A stretch of 29,760 bases of DNA from NCBI GenBank assembly GCA_009692275.1, contig SHZL01000005.1, positions 1 through 29,760 on the forward strand. The letters run 5' to 3'. This DNA comes from Lysobacterales bacterium. GTDB lineage: Bacteria; Pseudomonadota; Gammaproteobacteria; Xanthomonadales; SZUA-36. The notes under the pieces were generated by a model. The model did not search any database and was not told the DNA's origin. It worked only from the letters and a program-made list of their open reading frames with translations. The position numbers and the translations under genes are program-made. Below are positions 23,137 to 29,760 of the stretch, piece by piece. Position 1 is the first letter of the stretch; each line of letters starts with the position of its first letter.

Positions 23137-24429
23137 ATGAGAACCAGACTTTCACGGCGTGAGTTTGCCGGCCTTCTTGGCCTCGGCACGGTTTGGCCTT
23201 TTGCCGCCAGCCCCGACGACAACCCCCACGACAGCCTAGTTAGCAACGCGGCGCAGAAAAACTTCCGCATCCGGACCATTACTGCCGGTGTGCACTTGTC
23301 CAACGGTGCAAATCTTGATCCGGCCAAAGCCGCGGTAGCTTTTTTGCATCAGGCCCGCAGCAGGTTCGAAGCGGAAGGCTATGAGGTCCAGACCCTGCGC
23401 CTGGCCACGCAGCCGCTGCAAAATTACCTGCCGGACTGGGCAGCCCCGGCGTCCCTGCAGGCCATCAAGGCGCTTGACCAGTTTGCCGTGGATAACCAGG
23501 TCAATTGCAGCATCGGCCCGGTCATCACCGCTGACCAGTACTTTGCGGGATTCGCAGACTGGGCCGCAGCACTGGTGCAGCAAACCAACAACACCAGTTT
23601 CAGTTGCGAAGTGGCTTCCACCGCATCAGGCGTGCACTTCAATGCACTGCGTTGTGCCGCTGAAGCCATGCACGCCATTACCCGGGCCACTGCAGGTGGC
23701 GAGGGTAATTTCCGCTTTGCTGCGGCCGCGTTCATTCCTTCCGGCACGCCGTTTTTCCCGGTAGCCTGGTTCGACCAGGGCATGGCGTTCAGCATCGGCC
23801 TCGAAACCCCCAACCTGCTTACTGCCGCATTTGCGGGAAGAAAGGATTTCAATGATGCCAGGCAACGACTCAAGGCCAGCATGGAATCCGCATTGGGCCC
23901 GGTGGCCGCTCTTGCCAGCGAGTTGGCGCAGGGCGCCGGGTGGAACTACCTCGGTATCGATACCTCTCCGGCCCCCAGCCTTGATGCCAGCATTGGCCGG
24001 GCCATAGAAACCCTGACCCAGGTACCGTTTGGCGGTCCCTCCACGCTGGCGGCATGTGCGGCTATCACGGATGTGCTCAAGGGGCTGAGCATAAAAACCT
24101 GTGGTTATTCCGGGTTGATGCTGCCCGTTTTGGAGGACCCGGTACTGGCGCAGCGTGCCGCTGAGGGCAGATACGGTATTTCCGAGCTGCTGCTGTTCTC
24201 CAACGTGTGTGGCACCGGACTGGATGTTGTTCCCCTGCCCGGTGATGTGTCAGTAGAGGAGCTGACCGCGGTGATATCCGACGTGGCGGCACTGGCCACC
24301 AAGTACCACAAGCCCCTGTCTGCCCGGCTTTTCCCGGCCCCCGGCAAGAAGGCCGGCGACAAAGTACGTTTCGATAATCCCCACCTCACCGAATGCGTGG
24401 TTATGGCGCTTACTCCTTATCCGGATTGA
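23137..24429 (+). CDS. DUF711 family protein with twin-arginine-like leader
   Basis: A 430-residue protein of the DUF711 (UPF0210-like) family, whose structure resembles glycyl-radical-enzyme-type barrels but whose reaction is not established. Seen here: NFRIRTITAGVHLSN, SCEVASTASGVHFNALRCAAEAMHAI, NFRFAAAAFIPSGTPFFPVAWFD, LGIDTSPAPSLDASIGRAIE and CGYSGLMLPVLED, which cover the family length. The N-terminus MRTRLSRREFAGLLGLGTVWPFAAS is a twin-arginine-type signal, so this member may be periplasmic. ATG 23137 is chosen because GGAG lies six bases upstream; ATG 23125 is inside that site. It is the last gene of the PPK2-PxpA-DUF969-DUF979 run. Its 3' end overlaps the convergent small gene by 20 bases. 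Confidence 0.85.
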   Translation: MRTRLSRREFAGLLGLGTVWPFAASPDDNPHDSLVSNAAQKNFRIRTITAGVHLSNGANLDPAKAAVAFLHQARSRFEAEGYEVQTLRLATQPLQNYLPDWAAPASLQAIKALDQFAVDNQVNCSIGPVITADQYFAGFADWAAALVQQTNNTSFSCEVASTASGVHFNALRCAAEAMHAITRATAGGEGNFRFAAAAFIPSGTPFFPVAWFDQGMAFSIGLETPNLLTAAFAGRKDFNDARQRLKASMESALGPVAALASELAQGAGWNYLGIDTSPAPSLDASIGRAIETLTQVPFGGPSTLAACAAITDVLKGLSIKTCGYSGLMLPVLEDPVLAQRAAEGRYGISELLLFSNVCGTGLDVVPLPGDVSVEELTAVISDVAALATKYHKPLSARLFPAPGKKAGDKVRFDNPHLTECVVMALTPYPD

Positions 24430-24823
24430 TGCGCACGCCTTTGACGGTGTTGGACACCAGTGCATAGCCAAAATAGACCCCGCCAAAGCGGCGCTTCACC
24501 AGCACGTCCTCGCCATCATCGCGCTCAATGTGGTACTGATCCTTGGGCAGTTGCTCCCTCAGGGCTTTCACGACTGCCTTGGCTACCCCATTCTCGCTAG
24601 TGCCTTTCTTGATGGGGATCTCGGCCACGGTAGGCTCGCCTTTCTTGGGCGTGAATTTCATGCTGATGACGCCGTCCGATTCAGCGTTGCCACTGAACTG
24701 CAGGCGCCACTTGTTGGAGGTGCCGATCCCGGCTGAAACATGGGTGGCCACTACCAGCAGGAACGCAAGTACACAGAGTGCGCCGGCGAAGTTGCTGCGC
24801 TTGAATCTTTGGCTTGACGGCAT
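24410..24823 (-). CDS. Small exported protein of unknown function
   Basis: A 137-residue protein with an N-terminal signal peptide or anchor (RFKRSNFAGALCVLAFLLVVATHVSAG). The mature part is probably a small beta-rich domain (NKWRLQFSGNAESDGVISMKFTPKKGEPTV), followed by an amphipathic helix (GVAKAVVKALREQLPKDQYHIERDDGED) and VLVKRRFGG. No family was recognised. ATG 24823 follows GGGAG; the frame extends upstream to 25030, but that part overlaps the divergent RIO kinase gene and lacks sense. Its last 20 bases overlap the end of the DUF711 gene. Confidence 0.65.
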   Translation of the reverse strand: MPSSQRFKRSNFAGALCVLAFLLVVATHVSAGIGTSNKWRLQFSGNAESDGVISMKFTPKKGEPTVAEIPIKKGTSENGVAKAVVKALREQLPKDQYHIERDDGEDVLVKRRFGGVYFGYALVSNTVKGVRINPDKE

Positions 24824-24884
24824 GATAAAGCTCCCGAAAAAAGCCGATAATAGCAGCATGATCTCAATAATGGTTCGGTACTGA

Positions 24885-25742
24885 ATGAAAACTCCCAAGG
24901 CCCTCCAGCCATTAATTGACGACGGCGTCATCGACGCGGTGATGCGTCCGCTGAAAAGTGGCAAGGAAGCGGCGGTATACGTGGTGCGCTCAGGCGACGA
25001 GGTTCTGTGCGCCAAGGTGTACAAGGACATGCAACAGCGCAGCTTCCAGGCCCGGGTGCAGTATCAGGAAGGGCGCAAGATGCGCGGCAGCAGGCAAGCG
25101 CGCGCCATGGGCAAGGCGACAAAATTCGGGCGTAAGGAACAGGAATCGGCCTGGAAGAATGCCGAAGTGGACGCCTTGTATCGCCTGTTCGATGCCGGGG
25201 TTCGCGTGCCCAGGCCGCACGGCTATTTTCATGGCGTGTTGCTGATGGAGCTGGTTACGGATGCTGCAGGCCATAGCGCCCAGCGCCTGGGTGAAGTGGA
25301 ACTCACCATGGAAGAAGCACGCAGCTATCACGAGCGGCTGATGGCTGACGTGGTGCGCATGCTGTGCATCGGCATGATCCATGGCGACCTCTCGGAATAC
25401 AACGTGCTGGTTGCGCCGGGCGGCCCCGTGATTATTGACCTTCCGCAGGTGGTCAGTGCGGCTGGAAACAATGCAGCGCGCGCCATGCTGCTGCGCGATG
25501 TGCATAACATCAGGGACAGTCTGGGCCGCTTTTGGCCTGAACTCCTCGTCACGCATTTTGGCGAGGAGATGTGGTTCTTATATGAGCAGGGCAAGCTGAA
25601 ACCGGATGGTGTTTTGACTGGCAAGTTTGTGTTCGACCAGCGCACTGCGGATGTGGATGAAGTTATGCTGACCATCGAAGACGCGCGCCAGGAAGCAATC
25701 GCTCGCCAACTGGGCCGCGAGGAAGCAGCGGAACGGGATTGA
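24885..25742 (+). CDS. RIO1-like protein serine kinase
   Basis: A 285-residue RIO-type atypical kinase. The ATP-binding loop is PLKSGKEAAVYVV at about 22-34, the lysine lies in LCAKVYK, the hinge is in LLMELV, the catalytic loop is MIHGDLSEYNVL and the metal-binding Asp lies in VIIDLPQVV. All active-site residues expected of a RIO kinase are present. Bacterial members are widespread, but their targets are not well known; ribosome maturation is the role of the archaeal and eukaryotic ones. The gene is divergent from the small exported protein gene, with 61 bases between starts. ATG 24885 is the first start of the domain. Confidence 0.9.
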   Translation: MKTPKALQPLIDDGVIDAVMRPLKSGKEAAVYVVRSGDEVLCAKVYKDMQQRSFQARVQYQEGRKMRGSRQARAMGKATKFGRKEQESAWKNAEVDALYRLFDAGVRVPRPHGYFHGVLLMELVTDAAGHSAQRLGEVELTMEEARSYHERLMADVVRMLCIGMIHGDLSEYNVLVAPGGPVIIDLPQVVSAAGNNAARAMLLRDVHNIRDSLGRFWPELLVTHFGEEMWFLYEQGKLKPDGVLTGKFVFDQRTADVDEVMLTIEDARQEAIARQLGREEAAERD

Positions 25743-25799
25743 CTGCGTGCCTGTTTCGCAGGACGCTGGTATTTCCCGGCCAGCTAGCTGGAGGTTTGT

Positions 25800-26318
25800 A
25801 TGAGTTACGTTGACGGTTTTGTGTTGCAACTCCCCCGGAAACGCAGGTTACTAGCCTGGTTACCTCTGTTCATGGTGCTGTTCCTTGCACCGTGGCCAGC
25901 CAACGCGGTCGAGGTGTACCAGTGGACCGACGAAAATGGCGTGGTGCATTTCAGCCAGTGGGCGCCAACCGAGCCCGAAAAGAATGTCAGCACGCTGGAG
26001 GTGGATGGCAGCCCTCCGCCCGGTTACGACCCGGAAGCTGACCTGTATAACGTCGAAGCCAACCAGAAATACATGGAATCGCTGTGGTCGGATCGTGAAA
26101 AACGCCAGGAAGAGAGTCGCGAGCGGCAGGCCGCTTCGGCTCCGCAAATCATCCAGCAAACGATAACGCCCGAGTATGGTGCATGGCCGGTCTACCCGGC
26201 TTATGGCCTGCGTCCGCCACTGCGGCCGGATAGGCCCGACAGACCGGAGAAACCGGTGAGACCGGAGCAGCCATTAGAACCGCCAGGCACCTGGGCACCC
26301 AAGAGGCGCGACGGATGA
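25800..26318 (+). CDS. DUF4124 domain exported protein with proline/arginine-rich tail
   Basis: A 172-residue protein with a signal peptide (LLAWLPLFMVLFLAPWPANA) and a DUF4124 domain directly after it (VEVYQWTDENGVVHFSQWAP). DUF4124 domains are small envelope modules common in gammaproteobacteria, without a known activity. A charged helix follows (ESLWSDREKRQEESRERQAA), then a low-complexity PDRPDRPEKPVRPEQPLEPP tail. GGAGG at 25790-25794 places ATG 25800 firmly. It may be on one transcript with the RIO kinase gene, 57 bases upstream. Confidence 0.85.
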   Translation: MSYVDGFVLQLPRKRRLLAWLPLFMVLFLAPWPANAVEVYQWTDENGVVHFSQWAPTEPEKNVSTLEVDGSPPPGYDPEADLYNVEANQKYMESLWSDREKRQEESRERQAASAPQIIQQTITPEYGAWPVYPAYGLRPPLRPDRPDRPEKPVRPEQPLEPPGTWAPKRRDG

Positions 26319-26393
26319 CCCCACCACCATGAAAGGCTGTTCAATTAACCAGAGCTTCAAAAAAACTTCTATTTTCCTCATGCCTATGCTATT

Positions 26394-26399
26394 TATACT
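26394..26399 (+). promoter_or_regulatory. Candidate -10 box before the DUF2092 gene
   Basis: TATACT lies in an AT-rich stretch (26340-26400) that stands out from the GC-rich surroundings and precedes the ATG at 26436. No good -35 box was found at the right spacing, so this is tentative. Confidence 0.28.
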
Positions 26400-26435
26400 T
26401 CCGTGATTACTTGCCTTCAGGTGAGGGGACATCGA

Positions 26436-27242
26436 ATGACGAAAAACAATTCATTGGCGAAAATCCTGGTTGGCGCCTCGGTTGTCGGCGCCGTCCTGTT
26501 CAGCAGCTTTACCATGGCACAGGACACGCCCGCCACAGCGTCAACGCCGGCAACGTCACAGCAGATCAAGGACCAGCGCGCGCTCGATCTCCTGCGAGGC
26601 ATGAGTGACACGCTGGCTAAAGCGCAAACCATGAGTTTCAGAGTGCGCAGCCTGGTTCCCTTTGCTGCGCCTTCCGGGCAGCACATCAGCCTTTTCGGGT
26701 CGTCGCTCGTAGCGATGCAGCGCCCCAACAAGTTGTTCGTCGAGACCGGTGGCGACCTCTTCCCGCACAAGCTCTACTTCAATGGCAAGACGGTGACGAC
26801 GGTTGGGGCCGACCAGCAGTTCTACGCGCAGGAGACGGCACCCACCACCGTAGAGGCGCTGATCCAGACGGAGCATCCAGGCTCCGATGCGTTGGCACCT
26901 TTTGTCGACCTGCTCGCGGCCGATCCATACGCCCGTCTTACTCAGGATAGTGCGGCCAGCGCACTCGTGGTCGGCCAATCGACCATTGAAGCAGTCAACA
27001 CCGATCACCTGGCGTTTTCCGGGAATGGGGTCGACTGGGAAATCTGGATCGGTGCCGAGGATAAATTGCCACGCCTGATGGTCGTGCACTACCGCAGCGG
27101 CGAGCTGCAGCCGACTTTCACCGCGGTCTTCTCGGACTGGCAGCTCGGTGCGCCGACCCCGGCCGAAACGTTCGATGCCACCATCCCGAAAGACGCAGAG
27201 AAGATCGAATTCAAGCTGCCTGTACTTCAGCAGTCCGAATGA
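26436..27242 (+). CDS. DUF2092 family exported protein
   Basis: A 268-residue exported protein of DUF2092, a LolA/LolB-like beta-structure family of unknown function. After the signal peptide (to about 28, SSFTMAQ) come DQRALDLLRGMSDTLAKAQTMSFRVRSLV, RPNKLFVETGGDLFPHKLYFNGKTVTTV and the C-terminal LPRLMVVHYRSGELQPTFTAVFSDWQLG, which are family landmarks. ATG 26436 is selected because GAGGGG lies seven bases upstream. The next gene, encoding a Gly/His/Tyr-repeat protein, starts 20 bases after its stop, so the two are likely co-expressed. Confidence 0.85.
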   Translation: MTKNNSLAKILVGASVVGAVLFSSFTMAQDTPATASTPATSQQIKDQRALDLLRGMSDTLAKAQTMSFRVRSLVPFAAPSGQHISLFGSSLVAMQRPNKLFVETGGDLFPHKLYFNGKTVTTVGADQQFYAQETAPTTVEALIQTEHPGSDALAPFVDLLAADPYARLTQDSAASALVVGQSTIEAVNTDHLAFSGNGVDWEIWIGAEDKLPRLMVVHYRSGELQPTFTAVFSDWQLGAPTPAETFDATIPKDAEKIEFKLPVLQQSE

Positions 27243-27262
27243 GCAGCGAAAGGAACAATGCG

Positions 27263-27727
27263 ATGAAACAGACCAGGAAACAGAACAAAATACTCCTACT
27301 CGGCATCGCGACGACGGCCTGCATGCTCGTTCCCCTGACTGATGCCAATGCCTGGGTTGCTGCCGGTGGGTTCCACGGTGCGGTTGGTGTCGGTGGCTAC
27401 CATGGTGCTGTTGTGGTTGGTGGTTACCATCCTGCCTTCAGGGTAGGCGGCTACCACCCCGCTTATTATGCCCCCGGCTGTTACGCATGCGGAGCGGCGG
27501 CTGGTGCGGTTGCCGGCATCGTGGTTGGTGCTGCGATCGCCAATGCGTCGCAGCCCACTGCGGTCGCCCAAGTCAATGTACCGATCGGTACCCAGTACGC
27601 GACACTCCCCATCGGTGCTCAGAGTTTGGTAGTAAATGGCGTTAACTACTATCAGAGCGGACCGACCTGGTTCGAGCCGTATTTTGGATCGAGCGGCGTA
27701 TATTACGAGGTAGTGTCGGCGCCATAA
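27263..27727 (+). CDS. Exported Gly/His/Tyr-repeat protein
   Basis: A 154-residue protein: signal peptide (LLLGIATTACMLVPLTDANA), then a repeat region with three 9-residue units ending VGGYH (27377-27457), then CYACG. A hydrophobic glycine/alanine helix follows (AAAGAVAGIVVGAAIANAS), and a C-terminal domain contains YATLPIGAQSLVVNGVNYYQSGPTWFEPYFGSSGVYYEVV. The C-terminal part matches small DUF6515-like envelope proteins by eye. Its job is unknown; the His repeats could bind metal. AAAGGA at 27249-27254 fixes ATG 27263; ATG 27239 in the same frame is less likely. It follows the DUF2092 gene closely. Confidence 0.78.
   Translation: MKQTRKQNKILLLGIATTACMLVPLTDANAWVAAGGFHGAVGVGGYHGAVVVGGYHPAFRVGGYHPAYYAPGCYACGAAAGAVAGIVVGAAIANASQPTAVAQVNVPIGTQYATLPIGAQSLVVNGVNYYQSGPTWFEPYFGSSGVYYEVVSAP
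27377..27457 (+). repeat. 27-bp coding tandem repeat, three units
   Basis: Three consecutive 27-base units at 27377-27403, 27404-27430 and 27431-27457 encode GAVGVGGYH, GAVVVGGYH and PAFRVGGYH. A degenerate earlier unit ends in GGFH at 27376. Confidence 0.75.
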
Positions 27728-27814
27728 ATAATCCACCGCCCTTGTTACGTGAAAGGGTTGCGCTCGTGTATTCGCGATTGCGCAGAAATGGAGTGTCGCA
27801 ATAGCAGCGACCAG

Positions 27815-27851
27815 CGCCAGCAGCGATATGGCTGGCGGTGAGATTTTTTTT
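27815..27851 (+). terminator. Candidate intrinsic terminator after the DUF2092 / repeat-protein pair
   Basis: CGCCAGC (27815-27821) and GCTGGCG (27831-27837) form a seven-pair stem with a nine-base loop. A run of eight T follows at 27844-27851, six bases after the stem. The offset of the T-run makes it weaker than a textbook terminator. It lies about 90 bases after the stop codon at 27727; the rest of the gap to 27960 shows nothing recognisable. Confidence 0.42.
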
Positions 27852-27960
27852 GTCAGGATCAGTAGCGCAGATGGACGTTTCCTGCTGTTCACCTCCGCCG
27901 CAAGAAACCCAGTAAGCGGTCAGATCGACACCAACGGCCGCCTTCGGAGATAGCAGCGCC

Positions 27961-28716
27961 GTGATCCTCCGCCGCGTCATCGGTCATTTCCAAAAACAGG
28001 AATGGACCGCAATCTTTCTTGACTTCCTGATCGTGGTTCTCGGCGTCGTCATCGGTGTTCAGGTCAATAGCTGGTGGGCGGGGCTATCGGATGCGCGCCG
28101 CGAGATGGCCTATGTGACCGCGCTGCAGGAGGATTTCAAGCTCGTTATCGCGGAACTCGAAGGCGACGCCGCCCTTTATGAAGGGATCGCAAACTCAATG
28201 GCGCTACTCCTCGATCAATCGCGCAAGGCGGCGCCCGATGCTTCACTCGCGGCGCTGAATGCCGCCGCCGGGCAATTGATCACCATGGAAGGAACGCCGA
28301 TTGTCTCCGACACGTATGCGAACCTCACTGGCTCGGGCGATCTCGCCATCATCGAGAGTCAGGCAGTGAAGAACTCGCTGCCCGTGTTCTTCGCGCAGGC
28401 TGACACCGTCAAGCTTGTCGGAAATACACACGAGATGCAGCTCGTGAACGTATTTCAGCCCTACATTATCAACAACCTCGATTACCCGGGCATGACGGCG
28501 AATGGCAGGAGGGGTAAAGGACTCATCGCGTTTGAACCGGAGCGCATCCTCGCTGTTCTGCCAACGGCTGAGTTCCGCAACGTCGTCGCGGTCAAATGGG
28601 ATATCGTGACCGACCTTCGTAACAATATCCTGAAGGCCCTTGACGACGCACGCGACGTTGAGGTGGTGCTGGAGGCGGAGTTGCACAAGAGGTTCAGCTC
28701 GCAGTCTATTCCGTGA
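27961..28716 (+). CDS. DUF6090-like single-span membrane protein
   Basis: A 251-residue protein beginning with a short positively charged cytoplasmic segment (ILRRVIGHFQKQEW), then one membrane helix (AIFLDFLIVVLGVVIGVQVNSWW) and a large periplasmic helical region. This start is the hallmark of the DUF6090-like family of small envelope proteins with no known function. The rest has helices such as REMAYVTALQEDFKLVIAELEGDAALYEGI and a NLTGSGDLAIIES motif. GTG 27961 directly starts the conserved N-terminus, with GGAGA about ten bases upstream. Confidence 0.8.
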   Translation: MILRRVIGHFQKQEWTAIFLDFLIVVLGVVIGVQVNSWWAGLSDARREMAYVTALQEDFKLVIAELEGDAALYEGIANSMALLLDQSRKAAPDASLAALNAAAGQLITMEGTPIVSDTYANLTGSGDLAIIESQAVKNSLPVFFAQADTVKLVGNTHEMQLVNVFQPYIINNLDYPGMTANGRRGKGLIAFEPERILAVLPTAEFRNVVAVKWDIVTDLRNNILKALDDARDVEVVLEAELHKRFSSQSIP

Positions 28717-28789
28717 CTGGAATCATTGCACGACCGGTTCGGCAGCGGTAGGGTAAAAGAAACGCTTCCAGGTCCCGAGAGGGTTGGTT

Positions 28790-29059
28790 ATGCGGACATC
28801 CATTGCTATTTTTCCATTCCTCCTCGCCATATTCGGCATGGCGCTGACCGCAGCGGGCGGTGACGCCCGGGCAGACATCTGCAAGTGGGTCGATGCGGAC
28901 GGCGTCACGCACTATGTCGCCGAGTGCCCCGAAGGTGTCGACTCCCGCCAGGTTGAACTCGAGCCGCCACCGCCGTCGAGGCCGGACGATAAGCAAGCCG
29001 CCAATCCGGAGGCAACAGCGTGGATTGGGAAAAGCAGCTCAGCGTGCGATTCATGCTGA
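28790..29059 (+). CDS. Short DUF4124 domain exported protein
   Basis: An 89-residue protein with a signal peptide (IFPFLLAIFGMALTAAGGDARA) and a DUF4124 core (DICKWVDADGVTHYVAECPEG). It then passes into a proline-rich linker and an abrupt cysteine-containing end (SSSACDSC). GAGAGGG at 28777-28783 supports ATG 28790. Its last 40 bases overlap the next gene in another frame, so either the genes are coupled or a longer protein has been split by a frameshift. Confidence 0.75.
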   Translation: MRTSIAIFPFLLAIFGMALTAAGGDARADICKWVDADGVTHYVAECPEGVDSRQVELEPPPPSRPDDKQAANPEATAWIGKSSSACDSC

Positions 29060-29487
29060 CCCTGAAGGCTCGTGAGCAACTACATGAGGGTGCCCTGCTC
29101 GAAGCACAGTTCCCCGATCCCGCCAATCCGGCGCTCAAGCGGGCAGTCAGCAAAACACTCAAGCGGGCGCGTTCGGAGATCACTCTGTTCTACCCGCCCT
29201 TTGGGGGCCTTAAGTGCTGGAATTACGAGGTCGAGGTTTACGTTCACCGGGACGACTCGCGGGCCGAATTGCTCGATATCCACCGGCAATCCATCCAGTC
29301 AGTGATCGACTTCGACCTTGTCTCGAAGGAAGATGACTTGCACCAGAAGATGGGTCTCGCCGTACTTGCGCCAGACCAGTACCAGTTAGTGGAGGCGGTT
29401 GGCAAATGCCCTTCCGAGCATGCGCAAGACTTGCCGCTTCCAGGGTGGGCGTCTTGCGAATATACGGCCGGTACCAGTACCGACTGA
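29020..29487 (+). CDS. Unknown protein with C-terminus replaced by transposon-derived sequence
   Basis: A 155-residue frame. Residues of about 10-120 look like a real small beta-rich domain (GALLEAQFPDPANPALKRAV, ITLFYPPFGGLKCWNYEVEVYVHRDD, RAELLDIHRQSIQSVIDFDLVS). No family was named. GGAGG at 29008-29012, seven bases before GTG 29020, supports this start; ATG 29053 is an alternative. There is no signal peptide of its own. From about residue 127 (position 29400) the codons are the antisense of an IS256-type transposase remnant, so the native C-terminus is lost. Confidence 0.55.
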   Translation: MDWEKQLSVRFMLTLKAREQLHEGALLEAQFPDPANPALKRAVSKTLKRARSEITLFYPPFGGLKCWNYEVEVYVHRDDSRAELLDIHRQSIQSVIDFDLVSKEDDLHQKMGLAVLAPDQYQLVEAVGKCPSEHAQDLPLPGWASCEYTAGTSTD

Positions 29488-29729
29488 AACGTGACCGGCG
29501 CCCCGCTCCTGGCGCGCACCTTGGGGATTTTGACCACCACCGGCCCCACTCCCGTTTGCGGCTCACGCTCGGACAGATATCCGTTGCGCACCACGCCCGC
29601 ATGCCCGGACTGCGTACGACGATCTCGATGCTGCGCCAGGAGCTGCCTGGCCCCAACTCTGAGCAGTTCGGTCAACGGATCGGTGCTAATGACTCGACGT
29701 TCCAGTTCAATAACATTATTCTTGTTCAC
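29400..29729 (-). pseudogene. IS256-family (Mutator type) transposase remnant
   Basis: The minus strand encodes the N-terminal part of an IS256-like DDE transposase: PLTELLRVGARQLLAQ, then HRDRRTQSGHAGVVRNGYLSEREPQTGVGPVVVKIPKVRARSGAPVTF. About 20 residues usually present between LLAQ and HRD are missing. Near 29470 the reading frame shifts: similarity continues in another frame as YIRKTPTLEAA to about KGI at 29403 and then stops. The catalytic DDE domain is absent, so this cannot transpose. GTG 29729 starts the frame, with AGGGAG upstream. The outer end of the IS probably lies at or beyond the window edge. Confidence 0.75.
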
Positions 29730-29760
29730 AGTGGCGTATCTCCCTAGGTTGTTTGTTTGT

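Noticed and set aside
22386..23327. A 313-codon minus-strand frame over DUF979
   Set aside because: It is antisense to a clear polytopic membrane protein, with glutamine/arginine-rich shadow composition.

Overview
The window looks like chromosomal DNA of a high-GC gammaproteobacterium. This is inferred from gene content: two DUF4124 proteins, two REP-associated tyrosine transposases (RAYTs) with REP-type repeats, a CHASE2-type cyclase, a RIO1-like kinase, and DUF2092 and DUF6090-like proteins. Ribosome binding sites are of the Shine-Dalgarno type. No rRNA, tRNA, CRISPR array, phage structural gene or plasmid gene was recognised, and I cannot name the genus.

Layout. (1) 1-1670: the 3' end of a ferritin-like di-iron gene runs into REP-type repeats around a RAYT gene. 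(2) 1671-5552: on the other side of that element is a metallo-beta-lactamase-fold gene without its 5' end, then a convergent exported sulfatase, then a DUF917 protein with a twin-arginine-like leader. (3) 5588-8966, minus strand: an operon with 4-nt overlaps encoding a CHASE2 adenylate/guanylate cyclase, an exported SH3-like protein and an M48 metalloprotease. (4) 9126-13014, plus strand: four tightly packed genes for exported or membrane proteins of unknown function (small exported protein, GT-C-like multispanning protein with a C-terminal TPR-like part, exported HExxH protein, lipoprotein). (5) 13098-15418: a GT2 glycosyltransferase remnant, a GT39/PMT-like membrane glycosyltransferase and a DUF1993 protein. 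(6) 15494-18860: an operon of a YkvI-like transporter, two pore-loop membrane proteins (one with a K+-channel filter, one with a deviant loop) and an exported M20 peptidase homologue lacking several expected metal ligands. (7) 18858-19725: a second RAYT inside a different REP family. (8) 19801-24429: a PPK2 kinase followed by PxpA (5-oxoprolinase subunit A), DUF969 and DUF979 membrane proteins and a DUF711 protein with a twin-arginine-like leader; pxpB and pxpC are absent. (9) 24410-28716: small exported protein, RIO1-like kinase, DUF4124 protein, DUF2092 protein, Gly/His/Tyr-repeat exported protein and DUF6090-like protein. (10) 28790-29760: a DUF4124 protein, an unknown protein with a replaced 3' end, and a decayed IS256-family transposase fragment running toward the window edge.

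Best leads. The least explained units are the YkvI/twin-pore/M20-like operon and the four-gene envelope cluster at 9126-13014. The PxpA-DUF969-DUF979-DUF711 set looks like an amino-acid-derivative uptake and catabolism module. Mobile DNA has visibly changed genes in three places: RAYT 1 lies between two broken genes, RAYT 2 lies exactly at a peptidase stop codon, and the IS256 remnant replaces the end of a gene.
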